A program made the translations under genes and the position numbers. This document shows, piece after piece, positions 1-7,260 of a DNA stretch of 17,103 nucleotides (position 1 is its first letter; each line of letters begins with the position of its first letter). The notes below the pieces were generated by a model. It ran no database searches. It saw nothing but the letters and a program-made list of their open reading frames with translations, and was not told the DNA's origin. The stretch spans positions 1 through 17,103 of the forward strand of contig JAVWQH010000037.1 in NCBI GenBank assembly GCA_036635475.1, read 5' to 3'. Origin of the DNA: JAHHUA01 sp036635475 (GTDB taxonomy: Bacteria; Bacillota; Clostridia; Oscillospirales; Ruminococcaceae).

Positions 1-310
1 TTGCTTTGGAGGCGGCAAGCCGAGGGAATTTTCTGGTGATGAATTCCGGCACACCCGCACTTTACGATCTGGGGAAGATGCTGCAATCTTCCCTATATTA
101 TTTTGGAGGAAACTCTTTGCCGTCACAGCCGAAAAACGGCGAAAACTCCATTCAAACCATCATCAGGCAAATGAGGGAAAATCCTATGGTTCAGGCAAAG
201 AACACCATACGAAGAAGTTTTTCACCAAAGACGGTTTATTCCGACTATCTTTCACCTTTGTTATATCTGGATTTCTCGTCATAATAATATGCTTTAAAAT
301 CTCGAGGTAA
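1..310 (+). other. GC-richer junction with an unrecognised partial open frame
   Basis: I do not recognise a gene here. Two forward frames stay open from the left edge. One ends at a stop at 308-310 and finishes with a hydrophobic stretch (FVISGFLVIIICF) that could be a membrane segment; the other ends at 284. Neither resembles a family I know. The first 60 bases contain 34 G or C, clearly more than the AT-rich genes further right, and the composition drops back after about 240. Short inverted repeats occur at 72-93 (GGGAAGAT, 6-nt loop, ATCTTCCC). It may be the end of a gene lying mostly outside the window, or a decayed or acquired fragment. The long open frames may simply reflect higher GC. 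Confidence 0.25.
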
Positions 311-419
311 AAGCAGAAATAAGAGCCACAGGCTAACTATTTTTTCTTTTAATTCGGTGCGATAAGTTGTAAAATGATATGACCAAAAGGAAAATAAAAA
401 TATCCCATGGGAAAACTTC

Positions 420-428
420 TGATATAAT
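420..428 (+). promoter_or_regulatory. Possible extended -10 promoter element
   Basis: TGATATAAT is an extended -10 element (TG, one base, then a perfect TATAAT). No convincing -35 hexamer is seen 16-18 bases upstream. It lies about 40 bases before the small ORF at 468, which has a good ribosome binding site, so the two together look like an expression signal. Confidence 0.35.
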
Positions 429-467
429 GTTAAGTGACTAAACCAAACATTAACGGAGGTTTCACCA

Positions 468-542
468 ATGGGACAAATAAAAAATACCACAAAAACAAAA
501 ATGGTAAACATATCACTTGTAAAAATCGAAATCTATATTTAG
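468..542 (+). CDS. Possible 24-residue ORF or truncated gene start
   Basis: An ATG at 468 follows a strong ribosome binding site (ACGGAGG, 452-458) at a suitable distance and has an extended -10 element upstream. It opens a 24-codon frame, MGQIKNTTKTKMVNISLVKI..., that stops at 540-542. The product is lysine- and threonine-rich and I recognise no family. The good initiation signals on such a short frame suggest either a real small peptide or the intact 5' end of a longer gene, for example a mobile-element protein, whose body has been lost. Nothing downstream clearly continues it in another frame. Confidence 0.25.
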   Translation: MGQIKNTTKTKMVNISLVKIEIYI

Positions 543-586
543 AAGGCTTAGCCACTCTTGATATAGGCAAAAGATTGCTGAAAAGC

Positions 587-630
587 AGAAGAACCATAGA
601 TCGTGACAGCTCACGTTCTATGGTTCTTCT
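587..630 (-). terminator. Long hairpin, probable terminator of the WG-repeat gene
   Basis: Two 20-base arms (587-606 and 611-630) pair with a single mismatch around a 4-base loop (CAGC). Read on the minus strand the hairpin is about 50 bases after the stop of the lipoprotein gene and is followed by GCTTTTC, a short T-run. That fits a terminator for that gene, but the T-run is poor and the arms are unusually long, so a mobile-element end or another structured element is possible. Confidence 0.5.
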
Positions 631-679
631 GGAAAATAGCGATTTAACAACAATGTGTGAATATAATATTTATGCAAAA

Positions 680-1858
680 CTAAGGTTGAAGTGGATTTTT
701 TATAGCACCAAATTTTTGGGTCTTGGCATCTTTTACAACCAACATACCATCAGTAGAAGCATAGGCAATTGTAAAACGAGGAGTTATGACATACTCGCCC
801 TTTGTGTTGATATAGCCATATGTTACACCATCTTCGCTGGCATAAGAAAGACCTTCATAAGGGGAATATAACACTTTAAATTTTGGTTCTACAACAACTT
901 TGCCTGTCAAATCCATAATTCCGGTGAGCTCGCTGCCCTTTGGTGTGAAACTCACAAGGTTATCTGTACTCGCGTCACCTATTGATCCATAAATTGGCTC
1001 TATGATTACCTTGCCGGTTTTGTCAATAAGACCTTCACCTGTTGCACTGACAACCCAAGCATAACCATTTTTGAATCTGCCGCCATCTTGATAGTTTGGG
1101 AAGTCTAAAGCAACCTTGCCGTCAAGATCTATATATCTCAGGTGAGTGCCATTATCTGTTACGACTTGTTGCAGAGCAAGTCCCTCGGCATAACTATCGA
1201 CTCTCACAATATGTCCTGGAGGGTTCAAAAACGCAGTCTTGCCTGTTTTGTCAATATACATTAGAGTTTCCTCATTCCAGTCTGGACAAGTGACTTTCCA
1301 AGTGTATTTATCGTTGAAAATTCCACATTCTGTTGCATAGGCAGATGTTTTGACAATATCGGGGTCTGTGGAAGGCTCATATAACGTCAGAACTTTATTT
1401 CCGTCCTTGTCTATGAAGAAAACTGTAACCTCACCAATGCGTATTCTTATCATACCTCCTGCATATAGAGATACCCTTACAGGGTCAGTAGCGGATATGA
1501 TACTGCCGACGGAGTATTGCTCCGGGAGCTTGGTATAGTCCAGTGTTGTTTTGATAGTACCTGTTTTATCAATTACATACAAGATATTTTCATTTGCAGC
1601 CACTGTATAACCATCATTATAGTTAACCATTGCTTCATATTCTGGCTTAATCACCCACTCCGGTTCTATAGGTATTTCCAACTTTGCAACAGGCTCTGGC
1701 TGGCTTGAGGTGCTTTCTTCTTTCGCCTTTTCAGAAGAACTGCTTGTAGATGGCTTCCCACTATTGGAAGCGGAAACGGAGCTTGAAGGTGCAGCTTGGG
1801 AACATGCACTAAGCAAAAGCGACATTGCCAAAACTGCGGATAATAAACGAGTTTTCAT
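680..1858 (-). CDS. WG-repeat lipoprotein
   Basis: A 392-residue secreted protein anchored to the outer face of the membrane. The N-terminus has a positive start (MKTR), a hydrophobic core and the lipobox LSAC with the acylated cysteine at residue 19, followed by a Ser/Thr/Lys-rich linker to about residue 58. The rest contains degenerate WG-type beta-hairpin repeats recognisable by YIDKTGK, YIDLDGK, GLIDKTGKVIIEP, GIMDLTGKVVVEP and GYINTKGEYVITP. In this family such repeats are common in surface proteins of Firmicutes, and their ligand is generally unknown. The start is supported by AAGGAGG just upstream of the ATG. The gene stands alone, with a promoter at 1898-1926 and a hairpin after its stop. 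No enzymatic motif is visible, so the function stays open. Confidence 0.85.
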   Translation of the reverse strand: MKTRLLSAVLAMSLLLSACSQAAPSSSVSASNSGKPSTSSSSEKAKEESTSSQPEPVAKLEIPIEPEWVIKPEYEAMVNYNDGYTVAANENILYVIDKTGTIKTTLDYTKLPEQYSVGSIISATDPVRVSLYAGGMIRIRIGEVTVFFIDKDGNKVLTLYEPSTDPDIVKTSAYATECGIFNDKYTWKVTCPDWNEETLMYIDKTGKTAFLNPPGHIVRVDSYAEGLALQQVVTDNGTHLRYIDLDGKVALDFPNYQDGGRFKNGYAWVVSATGEGLIDKTGKVIIEPIYGSIGDASTDNLVSFTPKGSELTGIMDLTGKVVVEPKFKVLYSPYEGLSYASEDGVTYGYINTKGEYVITPRFTIAYASTDGMLVVKDAKTQKFGAIKNPLQP

Positions 1859-1897
1859 GTTATTCCTCCTTAGCCAATAGGCTTATATCATTTGTCC

Positions 1898-1926
1898 ATT
1901 GTATAACTTATATCCTGAAATTACAA
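1898..1926 (-). promoter_or_regulatory. Promoter of the WG-repeat lipoprotein gene
   Basis: On the minus strand TTGTAA (-35, 1921-1926) and TACAAT (-10, 1898-1903) are separated by 17 bases, about 40 bases upstream of the ATG at 1858. This matches the housekeeping sigma-A pattern and was identified by eye. Confidence 0.45.
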
Positions 1927-1990
1927 TGTTTATGGGCTTTTTTGTCTGAAAGGGAGAATAAAATTATAACAATTAACAAATTATAATATT

Positions 1991-2012
1991 GACTTTATGA
2001 CGACTTTATGAC
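1991..2012. repeat. Two tandem copies of an 11-bp unit
   Basis: GACTTTATGAC occurs twice in direct succession (1991-2001 and 2002-2012) in the spacer upstream of the lipoprotein gene and downstream of the cysteine desulfurase terminator. It could be a protein-binding direct repeat or a slippage duplication. Confidence 0.6.
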
Positions 2013-2038
2013 GAATTTGTGCTTTTTATAGTGTGAAA

Positions 2039-2073
2039 AAATGAGGGGTAACCGCAATGGTTATCCCTCATTT
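2039..2073 (-). terminator. Terminator after the cysteine desulfurase gene
   Basis: Fifteen-base arms (2039-2053 and 2059-2073) pair with one mismatch or wobble around a 5-base loop. On the minus strand the hairpin runs into a T-tract (TTTTT, continuing into TCACAC) and lies 30 bases after the stop codon at 2103. It is a good intrinsic terminator for the minus-strand gene. Confidence 0.8.
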
Positions 2074-2102
2074 GCTATTTTAATTAGCTCTGGAAAATAA
2101 TA

Positions 2103-3251
2103 TTATTTCAATATGCCTTTAAGTGCGTTGATACATATATCAACTTCCTCATCAGTATTAAAATGGCTAAATGAAAATCTCACAGTACCTTGTGGGAATG
2201 TGTGCAAACTTTTATGAGCTCTTGGGGCACAATGTAAGCCACAACGTGTCATAATGCCGAATTTGCTTTCTAATTCAAATGCAATTTGTGCATTATCAAG
2301 TGTTTCAAAATCGAGTGAAACAATTGGTGCTCTTTCTACAAAGTCTTTTTTGCCAATTAATCTAGTGTGAGGAAGATTTATAGCTCCATCAAAAAATCTT
2401 TTAGCAATCGCTAGTTCTTTGTTTCTGATATTATCAATCCCCTCTTCCTTGAGGTAATTAAGAGCTGCATTTAAGCCAACTATTCCCGGCAAATTCATTG
2501 TTCCCGACTCAAATCTATCGGGCATAGACTTTGGAATTTCCTCGCTGTCACTGTAGCTTCCTGTTCCGCCGACGATTAAAGGAGAGATTCTCTCAACCAT
2601 TTCATCGCTAATTAAAAACCCACCGATACCTTGAGGGCCTCTCAAACTTTTATGCCCTGTGAAACATAAAACATCAATATTCATTTCTTTCATATCAATC
2701 GGAAAAGCACCTGCTGTTTGAGCAGTATCAACGACGAATTTAAGATTTTTTCTCTTGCATATTTCCCCTATTTCCTTTATTGGAAGGAGTGTTCCGCAAA
2801 CATTTGAACCATGCAGCATCATAATAGCTTTAGTATTTGGCTTAATAAGTGCCTCAACTTTAGCTGGATTAAGTGTGCCATCAATTTCTGCTTGAGCGGC
2901 ATCAAAAGTTACACCTTGCTCTTGAAGTTGAACCAGCGGACGCATTAGTGCATTATGTTCCATTGAACTAACTATAACGTGGTCACCTGACTTTAAAAAT
3001 CCTTTTGTAATATAGTTTAATGAATGTGTTATGCTTTGAGTAAAAACAACATTTGATACTTTATCAAAATTAAACATATCACAAAGCATTTCCCTTGTGT
3101 CGAAAACAGTATTTTCAAGAGCATATGCCTCATTATATCCGCCACGATTTATGTTAAAACAACCATTTTCAATAAGACTTTTAACTGCCTCTCCCACAGG
3201 CGGAGCTTTTGGAAAAGAAGTGCTGCTATTATCAAAATAAATTCTATTCAT
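2103..3251 (-). CDS. Class V cysteine desulfurase-like PLP enzyme, selenium-module type
   Basis: A fold-type I PLP enzyme expected to remove sulfur or selenium from cysteine or selenocysteine and hold it as a persulfide or perselenide. Counting from Met at 3251 (382 residues), the visible landmarks are H99 in MEHN, D175 and Q178 in VVDTAQ, the PLP lysine K201 in TGHKSLRGPQG, and the catalytic cysteine C341 in GLHCAPRAH. This resembles the EF2568-like cysteine desulfurase family often found with yedE, yedF and DUF3343 genes of selenium metabolism, which lie divergently next to it. An in-frame ATG at 3281 would add ten residues, but it directly abuts the predicted -10 box and has no ribosome binding site. 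The ATG at 3251 has AAAGGAG upstream and fits the usual family start (IYFDNSST). Sulfur versus selenium preference cannot be read from the sequence. Confidence 0.88.
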   Translation of the reverse strand: MNRIYFDNSSTSFPKAPPVGEAVKSLIENGCFNINRGGYNEAYALENTVFDTREMLCDMFNFDKVSNVVFTQSITHSLNYITKGFLKSGDHVIVSSMEHNALMRPLVQLQEQGVTFDAAQAEIDGTLNPAKVEALIKPNTKAIMMLHGSNVCGTLLPIKEIGEICKRKNLKFVVDTAQTAGAFPIDMKEMNIDVLCFTGHKSLRGPQGIGGFLISDEMVERISPLIVGGTGSYSDSEEIPKSMPDRFESGTMNLPGIVGLNAALNYLKEEGIDNIRNKELAIAKRFFDGAINLPHTRLIGKKDFVERAPIVSLDFETLDNAQIAFELESKFGIMTRCGLHCAPRAHKSLHTFPQGTVRFSFSHFNTDEEVDICINALKGILK

Positions 3252-3281
3252 TATAGTATTAATCTCCTTTTTATCATTCAA

Positions 3282-3310
3282 TTTATATAATACTACTTTT
3301 ATCCTGTTAA
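3282..3310 (-). promoter_or_regulatory. Promoter of the cysteine desulfurase-like gene
   Basis: On the minus strand TTAACA (-35, 3305-3310) and TATAAA (-10, 3282-3287) are separated by 17 bases. Transcription would begin near 3275, which leaves the ATG at 3251 inside the transcript and the ATG at 3281 outside it. Confidence 0.5.
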
Positions 3311-3377
3311 TTCTACATTTAACTGCTTATTATTACATATTACTATATGGATTAACAATTGAATTAGTATTATATAT

Positions 3378-3406
3378 TTAACAAAAGTGATTTGTTGTGA
3401 TACTAT
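3378..3406 (+). promoter_or_regulatory. Promoter of the yedE operon
   Basis: TTAACA (3378-3383) and TACTAT (3401-3406) are 17 bases apart, about 40 bases upstream of the yedE start. The -35 hexamer is the same as that of the divergent cysteine desulfurase gene. The two promoters share a 163-base spacer, which would allow joint control. Confidence 0.45.
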
Positions 3407-3444
3407 GAACTTGTTATTAAATAATTATAAAGGTGGTTTTAACG

Positions 3445-4506
3445 ATGTTAAAGAAAAACAAGTATTTGCCAATAGTTTTCACAGGTCTTGTTGTTGGTGT
3501 AATATCTGTTGTGCTAGTTATGCTTGGCAATCCCAAAAATATGGGATTTTGCATTGCATGCTTCATAAGAGATATTGCGGGTGCATGTGGATTACATAGT
3601 GCAGGAGTTGTTCAATATGTTCGTCCGGAAATAATCGGACTTGTTGTAGGCGCTTTCGCTATGTCCCTTTTCAGCAAAGAATTTCAAGCAAAAGGCGGTT
3701 CATCACCATTTACAAGATTTATCCTTGGTTTCTTTGTAATGGTTGGTGCTTTGATGTTCTTAGGTTGTCCTTTGAGAATGGTTCTAAGAATTGCCGGAGG
3801 TGATTTGAATGCTGTTGTAGGTCTTGTTGGATTTATAATCGGTATTGGAATTGGTATTTTCTTCTTAAACAAGGGCTTCAGCCTAAAACGTACATATACT
3901 CAAAGCAAAACAGAGGGTATGGTTTTTACATTTGTGAATATTGCCCTTTTTGTCCTTTTAGTTGCAGTTCCAACAGTCTTTATTTTCAGCGAAAAAGGCC
4001 CTGGTTCTATGCGCGCTCCAATAATTGTGGCATTAATTGCAGGACTTGTAGTTGGCGCACTTGCACAAAAAACACGTCTATGTATGGTTGGTGGATTGCG
4101 TGATGCAGTTCTATTTAAAGATTACTATTTGCTGTCAGGATTTATTGCAATTATTGTTGTAGCCGCAATTGGCAATATGATAACAGGCAATTTTACATTA
4201 AGTTTTGCTGGTCAACCTGTTGCACATACTGATGCTGTTTGGAACATTCTTGGTATGGTTTTAGTAGGATTTGCAAGTGTTCTTTTGGGAGGTTGCCCAT
4301 TGCGTCAACTAATACTTGCCGGAAGTGGTAACTCAGACAGTGCTATAACCGTTATCGGATTGTTCGTTGGCGGTGCATTCTGTCACACATTTAAGCTTGC
4401 TTCTTCAGGTGAAGGTGCAACTCCTGCCGGAAAAATTGCAGTTGTCATTGGCATAATTGTGTCACTTGTAATTGCTTACACAAATATTCAAAAAACCAAA
4501 GAATAG
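3445..4506 (+). CDS. yedE: YedE-family putative selenium transporter
   Basis: A 353-residue polytopic membrane protein of the YeeE/YedE (sulfur transport) family, thought to import a selenium or sulfur species. About ten hydrophobic segments are seen. The protein is an internal duplication: the first half carries GFCIACFIRD (34-43) and FLGCPLRM (105-112), the second RLCMVGGLRD (211-220) and LGGCPLRQ (281-288). In this family the conserved cysteines line the substrate path. I place the start at the ATG at 3445, which has AAAGGTGG eight bases upstream; a GTG at 3433 lies inside that ribosome binding site. The gene heads a tight operon with a TusA-like and a DUF3343 gene and is divergent from the cysteine desulfurase gene. 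The selenium assignment rests on this neighbourhood and is not directly shown. Confidence 0.88.
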   Translation: MLKKNKYLPIVFTGLVVGVISVVLVMLGNPKNMGFCIACFIRDIAGACGLHSAGVVQYVRPEIIGLVVGAFAMSLFSKEFQAKGGSSPFTRFILGFFVMVGALMFLGCPLRMVLRIAGGDLNAVVGLVGFIIGIGIGIFFLNKGFSLKRTYTQSKTEGMVFTFVNIALFVLLVAVPTVFIFSEKGPGSMRAPIIVALIAGLVVGALAQKTRLCMVGGLRDAVLFKDYYLLSGFIAIIVVAAIGNMITGNFTLSFAGQPVAHTDAVWNILGMVLVGFASVLLGGCPLRQLILAGSGNSDSAITVIGLFVGGAFCHTFKLASSGEGATPAGKIAVVIGIIVSLVIAYTNIQKTKE

Positions 4507-4519
4507 GGAGGCTTTTAAT

Positions 4520-4720
4520 ATGATTATCGATGCACGTGGACGTTCTTGTCCTGAACCTGTTATTTTGACAAAAAAAGCTCTTGAACAAAATAAAAATATT
4601 GCAACTGTCATTGTTGACAATGATATTGCTGTTGAAAACATCACTAGATTTGCCGAAACAAGAAACCTTACTGTAAGTGTTTCTGAAGAAAACGGCGACT
4701 TTACTTTGGAGATAAAATAG
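4520..4720 (+). CDS. Stand-alone TusA/SirA-like sulfur or selenium carrier
   Basis: A 66-residue TusA-fold protein with the signature GRSCPEP (7-13), whose cysteine C10 is the expected carrier of persulfide or perselenide. It starts 13 bases after yedE at an ATG with AGGGAGG upstream. In many selenium modules the equivalent gene, yedF, makes a protein of about 200 residues with this TusA domain followed by a DsrE-like domain. Here the frame ends after the TusA domain and the DUF3343 gene begins eight bases later, so the C-terminal domain is missing. It probably relays sulfur or selenium between the desulfurase, YedE and an acceptor; the acceptor is not in the window. Confidence 0.85.
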   Translation: MIIDARGRSCPEPVILTKKALEQNKNIATVIVDNDIAVENITRFAETRNLTVSVSEENGDFTLEIK

Positions 4721-4728
4721 GTGAATTT

Positions 4729-4965
4729 ATGATTTTTATTGCTACATTCCACACTCACTTCGGAGCTATGGATTTTTCACGAACACTTAAAAAATTGAAT
4801 TATTCCGCAGAAATGATGCCTGTACCTCGAGTTTTAAGTGCATCTTGCGGAGTTTGTATTAAATTTGATGAATGTAATGGGGTAGATTATTCCAAATGTT
4901 CCGATTTAGACTGCGTTTATGAACAAAAATCAAATGAATATATCCTAATTTACGATGCAGAATAA
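4729..4965 (+). CDS. DUF3343 protein, putative Se/S carrier
   Basis: A 78-residue cytosolic protein of the DUF3343 family. The diagnostic segment PVPRVLSASCGVCIKF spans residues 31-46. There are five cysteines (40, 43, 49, 57, 62); the last three, in ECN, KCSD and DCVY, lie beyond the usual motif. Its ribosome binding site, ATAGGTG, overlaps the stop codon of the TusA-like gene, which suggests translational coupling. In other genomes this family occurs with yedE, tusA-like and cysteine desulfurase genes and is regarded as a selenium or sulfur trafficking protein, but its biochemical role is unproven. The operon ends at the terminator at 4994-5026. Confidence 0.82.
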   Translation: MIFIATFHTHFGAMDFSRTLKKLNYSAEMMPVPRVLSASCGVCIKFDECNGVDYSKCSDLDCVYEQKSNEYILIYDAE

Positions 4966-4993
4966 AGCTTTTTCTAAACTAACCTCTATATAA

Positions 4994-5026
4994 AAAAAGA
5001 GCCACAATTTTTTTGTGGCTCTTTTT
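4994..5026. terminator. Bidirectional terminator between the DUF3343 gene and spoVT
   Basis: Fourteen-base perfect arms (AAAAAGAGCCACAA at 4994-5007 and its complement at 5013-5026) flank a 5-base T loop. A-tract and T-tract lie on opposite sides, so the hairpin can end transcription from both convergent operons. spoVT stops at 5028, immediately beside it. Confidence 0.9.
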
Positions 5027-5027
5027 G

Positions 5028-5576
5028 TTATTCTTCCATTTGCTTTCCAAGGAAGTTTGCAGCAGTTTGTATCAATTTATTTTCAATTTCAGATGAAATA
5101 GATGACAACTCATCATCGGATAAAAGCATTATTGAACCATAAACATCTCCCGATGCAATTATCGGAGCAGCAACTATCGCATATTTATCTATGCCTTCAA
5201 CTGGTTGGAATTTTTTGATTTCTGTTGCACTTTTACATTCATAGATTTTTCTTGTTTCCATTAATTCTTCAAGGTTTGGAGAAACTCGTCTTTCGAGCAA
5301 TTCTTTTTTAGGCACACCTGCAACTGTTATTACATGATCTCTATCGCAAACAACAACAGGATAACCCGATGTTTTGTTGAGAACTTCTGCATATTGCAAA
5401 GCAAAGTTGCCAAGCTCACCTATTGGAGAATATTTTTTGAAAATCACCTCTCCCTCTGAATCAGTGTAAATTTCCAGTGGGTCGCCTTCACGAATACGCA
5501 TTGTTCTTCTTATTTCTTTTGGTATAACAACTCTTCCCAAATCGTCTATACGCCTTACAATTCCTGTAGCTTTCAT
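5028..5576 (-). CDS. spoVT: Stage V sporulation regulator SpoVT
   Basis: A 182-residue transcription factor. Residues 1-50 are an AbrB-type swapped-hairpin DNA-binding domain (MKATGIVRRIDDLGRVVIPKEIRR, rich in Arg). Residues from about 55 to 180 form a GAF-like domain. In Bacillus, SpoVT tunes forespore genes under sigma-G, and related proteins are widespread in spore-forming Clostridia. Its presence suggests a sporulating lineage, although spoVT also persists in some strains that do not sporulate. The length and domain order match the family. GAAGGAG precedes the ATG. It is transcribed alone, with its own terminator. I do not identify a reliable promoter in the AT-rich region 5577-5640. Confidence 0.92.
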   Translation of the reverse strand: MKATGIVRRIDDLGRVVIPKEIRRTMRIREGDPLEIYTDSEGEVIFKKYSPIGELGNFALQYAEVLNKTSGYPVVVCDRDHVITVAGVPKKELLERRVSPNLEELMETRKIYECKSATEIKKFQPVEGIDKYAIVAAPIIASGDVYGSIMLLSDDELSSISSEIENKLIQTAANFLGKQMEE

Positions 5577-5727
5577 ATTAAAATACTCCTTCTATATAAT
5601 TGCTATATTTCATAACATTTTTTTGCTATATGGCTATTATTTGTAAAAAGAATATTTTTATGCAGATAAAAAATAAGTTTTTTAACAATAAATTTCTATG
5701 CTTATTTATTTTCCTTGAATAAACAGA

Positions 5728-5763
5728 AAAAGTAGGTGAAAGCAAAAAGCAACACCTACTTTT
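5728..5763 (-). terminator. Terminator after murC
   Basis: Eleven-base arms (AAAAGTAGGTG at 5728-5738 and its complement at 5753-5763) flank a 14-base loop. Read on the minus strand the hairpin ends in TTTTT and lies 38 bases after the murC stop at 5801. It separates murC from spoVT. Confidence 0.75.
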
Positions 5764-5800
5764 ATTTTTTATTTAACAATATTTTATAATTAATGGGATA

Positions 5801-7171
5801 TTATTTTTTGTATTGCAACATCATTCTTGCACATTTATAGATATCGCCGCCGCCCATTGTTAAAACTAAATCGCCTTTTTGAGCATTTTTCATAACGTAA
5901 TCGGTAATTTCCTCAAAAGAGTTAAACCAAAGACTGCCCTCTATTTTTTCCGCTAAATCTTTTGTATAAATGTTAAAAGTATTTTCTTCTCTGGCACTGA
6001 CTATTTCAGTCATAACAACTTTATCGGAAATGCTTAATGCTTTGGCAAAATCATCAAGTAAAAGTGCCGTTCTTGAGTAGGTATATGGTTGGAAAACTGT
6101 CCAAATTTTGTTGAAGCCAAGTTTTTTGGCGGTTGAGAGTGAGGCGGTAATTTCAGTTGGGTGGTGGGCAAAATCGTCCACAATTGTTACTCCATCAACG
6201 TTTCCCAAAAACTCAAATCGTCTGCTAGTTCCCTTGAAATTGGCGATTGCATCAGGAATTTTTGATATATCAACGCCTGATAATATCGCAGCAATGCAAG
6301 CTGAAATTGAATTGTAAACATTGTGAATACCCGCTACATTAAGAGATATATGTGCCAATTTTTCATTGTTGTGCATTAAATCATAACTGCTTTGCAATCC
6401 GTTTGAAACAACATTTTTAGCATAAAATTCATTTTTGCTGTCTATTCCGAATGTGATTATTTCCTTGTCAAGATTTTTCACAGCAGCAAGGGAATTTTCA
6501 TCGTCACCATTAACTATAATTATTTTTGTTGTCATTTCAGCAAAAGTATGGAATGATTTAATAATATTTTCTAAGTTTTTGAAATAGTCAAGGTGGTCCT
6601 CATCTATATTAAGAATAATGGAGATATCGGGGTAAAGATGCAAAAAGGTGTCCTTAAATTCGCAGGATTCACAAACCATATTTTCGCTTTTTCCAAGTCG
6701 TCCGTTTCCGCCAATTGCAGGCAGTTTACTGCCAATAACAGCAGTCGGGTCAGCTTTTGTGTCAAGTAAAATTTGAGTTATCATACCGCTTGTAGTTGTT
6801 TTTCCATGAGTGCCACTGACACATATGCAGTTTTTGTACCAAGACGTTATAAGTCCCAACATCTCGCTGCGTTCAATTGTTGGAATACCACGTTTTTTGG
6901 CTTCAATTAATTCGGGATTGTCACTATGGACAGCGGCTGTGTAAACAATAATGTCGCTGCCATCAATATTGTTGGGATTATGCTCCATAAAAACTTTTAT
7001 TCCCATTTTAATTTCATCATCAATATTATTACCTGTTTTTGTGTCTGAACCGGTGATGGTAAAACCTTGTCCATTCAAAATTTGAACTATTGGATACATT
7101 CCCGAACCGCCAATTCCAACAAAATGAATGTGTTTTACGTTTTTAAGTATATCTTTATTAATTTTAATCAT
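5801..7171 (-). CDS. murC: UDP-N-acetylmuramate--L-alanine ligase MurC
   Basis: A 456-residue cytoplasmic Mur ligase. It joins L-alanine to UDP-MurNAc with ATP, the first peptide-adding step of peptidoglycan synthesis. The three expected domains are visible. The N-terminal Rossmann domain carries GIGGSGM (19-25) for UDP-MurNAc. The central ATPase carries the P-loop GTHGKTTT (120-127) and the NIDEDHLDYF motif (188-197). The C-terminal part has GTSRRFE (314-320) and VDDFAHHP (331-338), typical of MurC among the Mur ligases. The ATG has TGGAG at a good distance and a promoter upstream. It is a single-gene unit rather than part of a dcw cluster, which is common in Clostridia. Confidence 0.96.
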   Translation of the reverse strand: MIKINKDILKNVKHIHFVGIGGSGMYPIVQILNGQGFTITGSDTKTGNNIDDEIKMGIKVFMEHNPNNIDGSDIIVYTAAVHSDNPELIEAKKRGIPTIERSEMLGLITSWYKNCICVSGTHGKTTTSGMITQILLDTKADPTAVIGSKLPAIGGNGRLGKSENMVCESCEFKDTFLHLYPDISIILNIDEDHLDYFKNLENIIKSFHTFAEMTTKIIIVNGDDENSLAAVKNLDKEIITFGIDSKNEFYAKNVVSNGLQSSYDLMHNNEKLAHISLNVAGIHNVYNSISACIAAILSGVDISKIPDAIANFKGTSRRFEFLGNVDGVTIVDDFAHHPTEITASLSTAKKLGFNKIWTVFQPYTYSRTALLLDDFAKALSISDKVVMTEIVSAREENTFNIYTKDLAEKIEGSLWFNSFEEITDYVMKNAQKGDLVLTMGGGDIYKCARMMLQYKK

Positions 7172-7202
7172 TATAAATCTCCAATCTAAGTCATTAACTT
7201 AT

Positions 7203-7231
7203 ATTATATTGCTTTTCGGCAATAAAATAAA
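7203..7231 (-). promoter_or_regulatory. Promoter of murC
   Basis: On the minus strand a perfect TATAAT (7203-7208) follows TTTATT (7226-7231) at 17 bases. The -10 is strong and the -35 weak. The murC ATG is about 30 bases downstream. Confidence 0.45.
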
Positions 7232-7260
7232 CAGTTATTGCTGAAAAATATTAATAATTT

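Noticed and set aside
434..871. A 145-residue forward ORF
   Set aside because: It runs into the reverse strand of the well-supported lipoprotein gene, has no recognisable domain, and its start lacks a ribosome binding site; the good Shine-Dalgarno sequence belongs to the ATG at 468.
3252..3281. N-terminal extension of the cysteine desulfurase to the ATG at 3281
   Set aside because: This ATG abuts the -10 box and has no ribosome binding site.
3433..3444. GTG start four codons upstream for yedE
   Set aside because: The GTG lies inside the AAAGGTGG ribosome binding site of the ATG at 3445.
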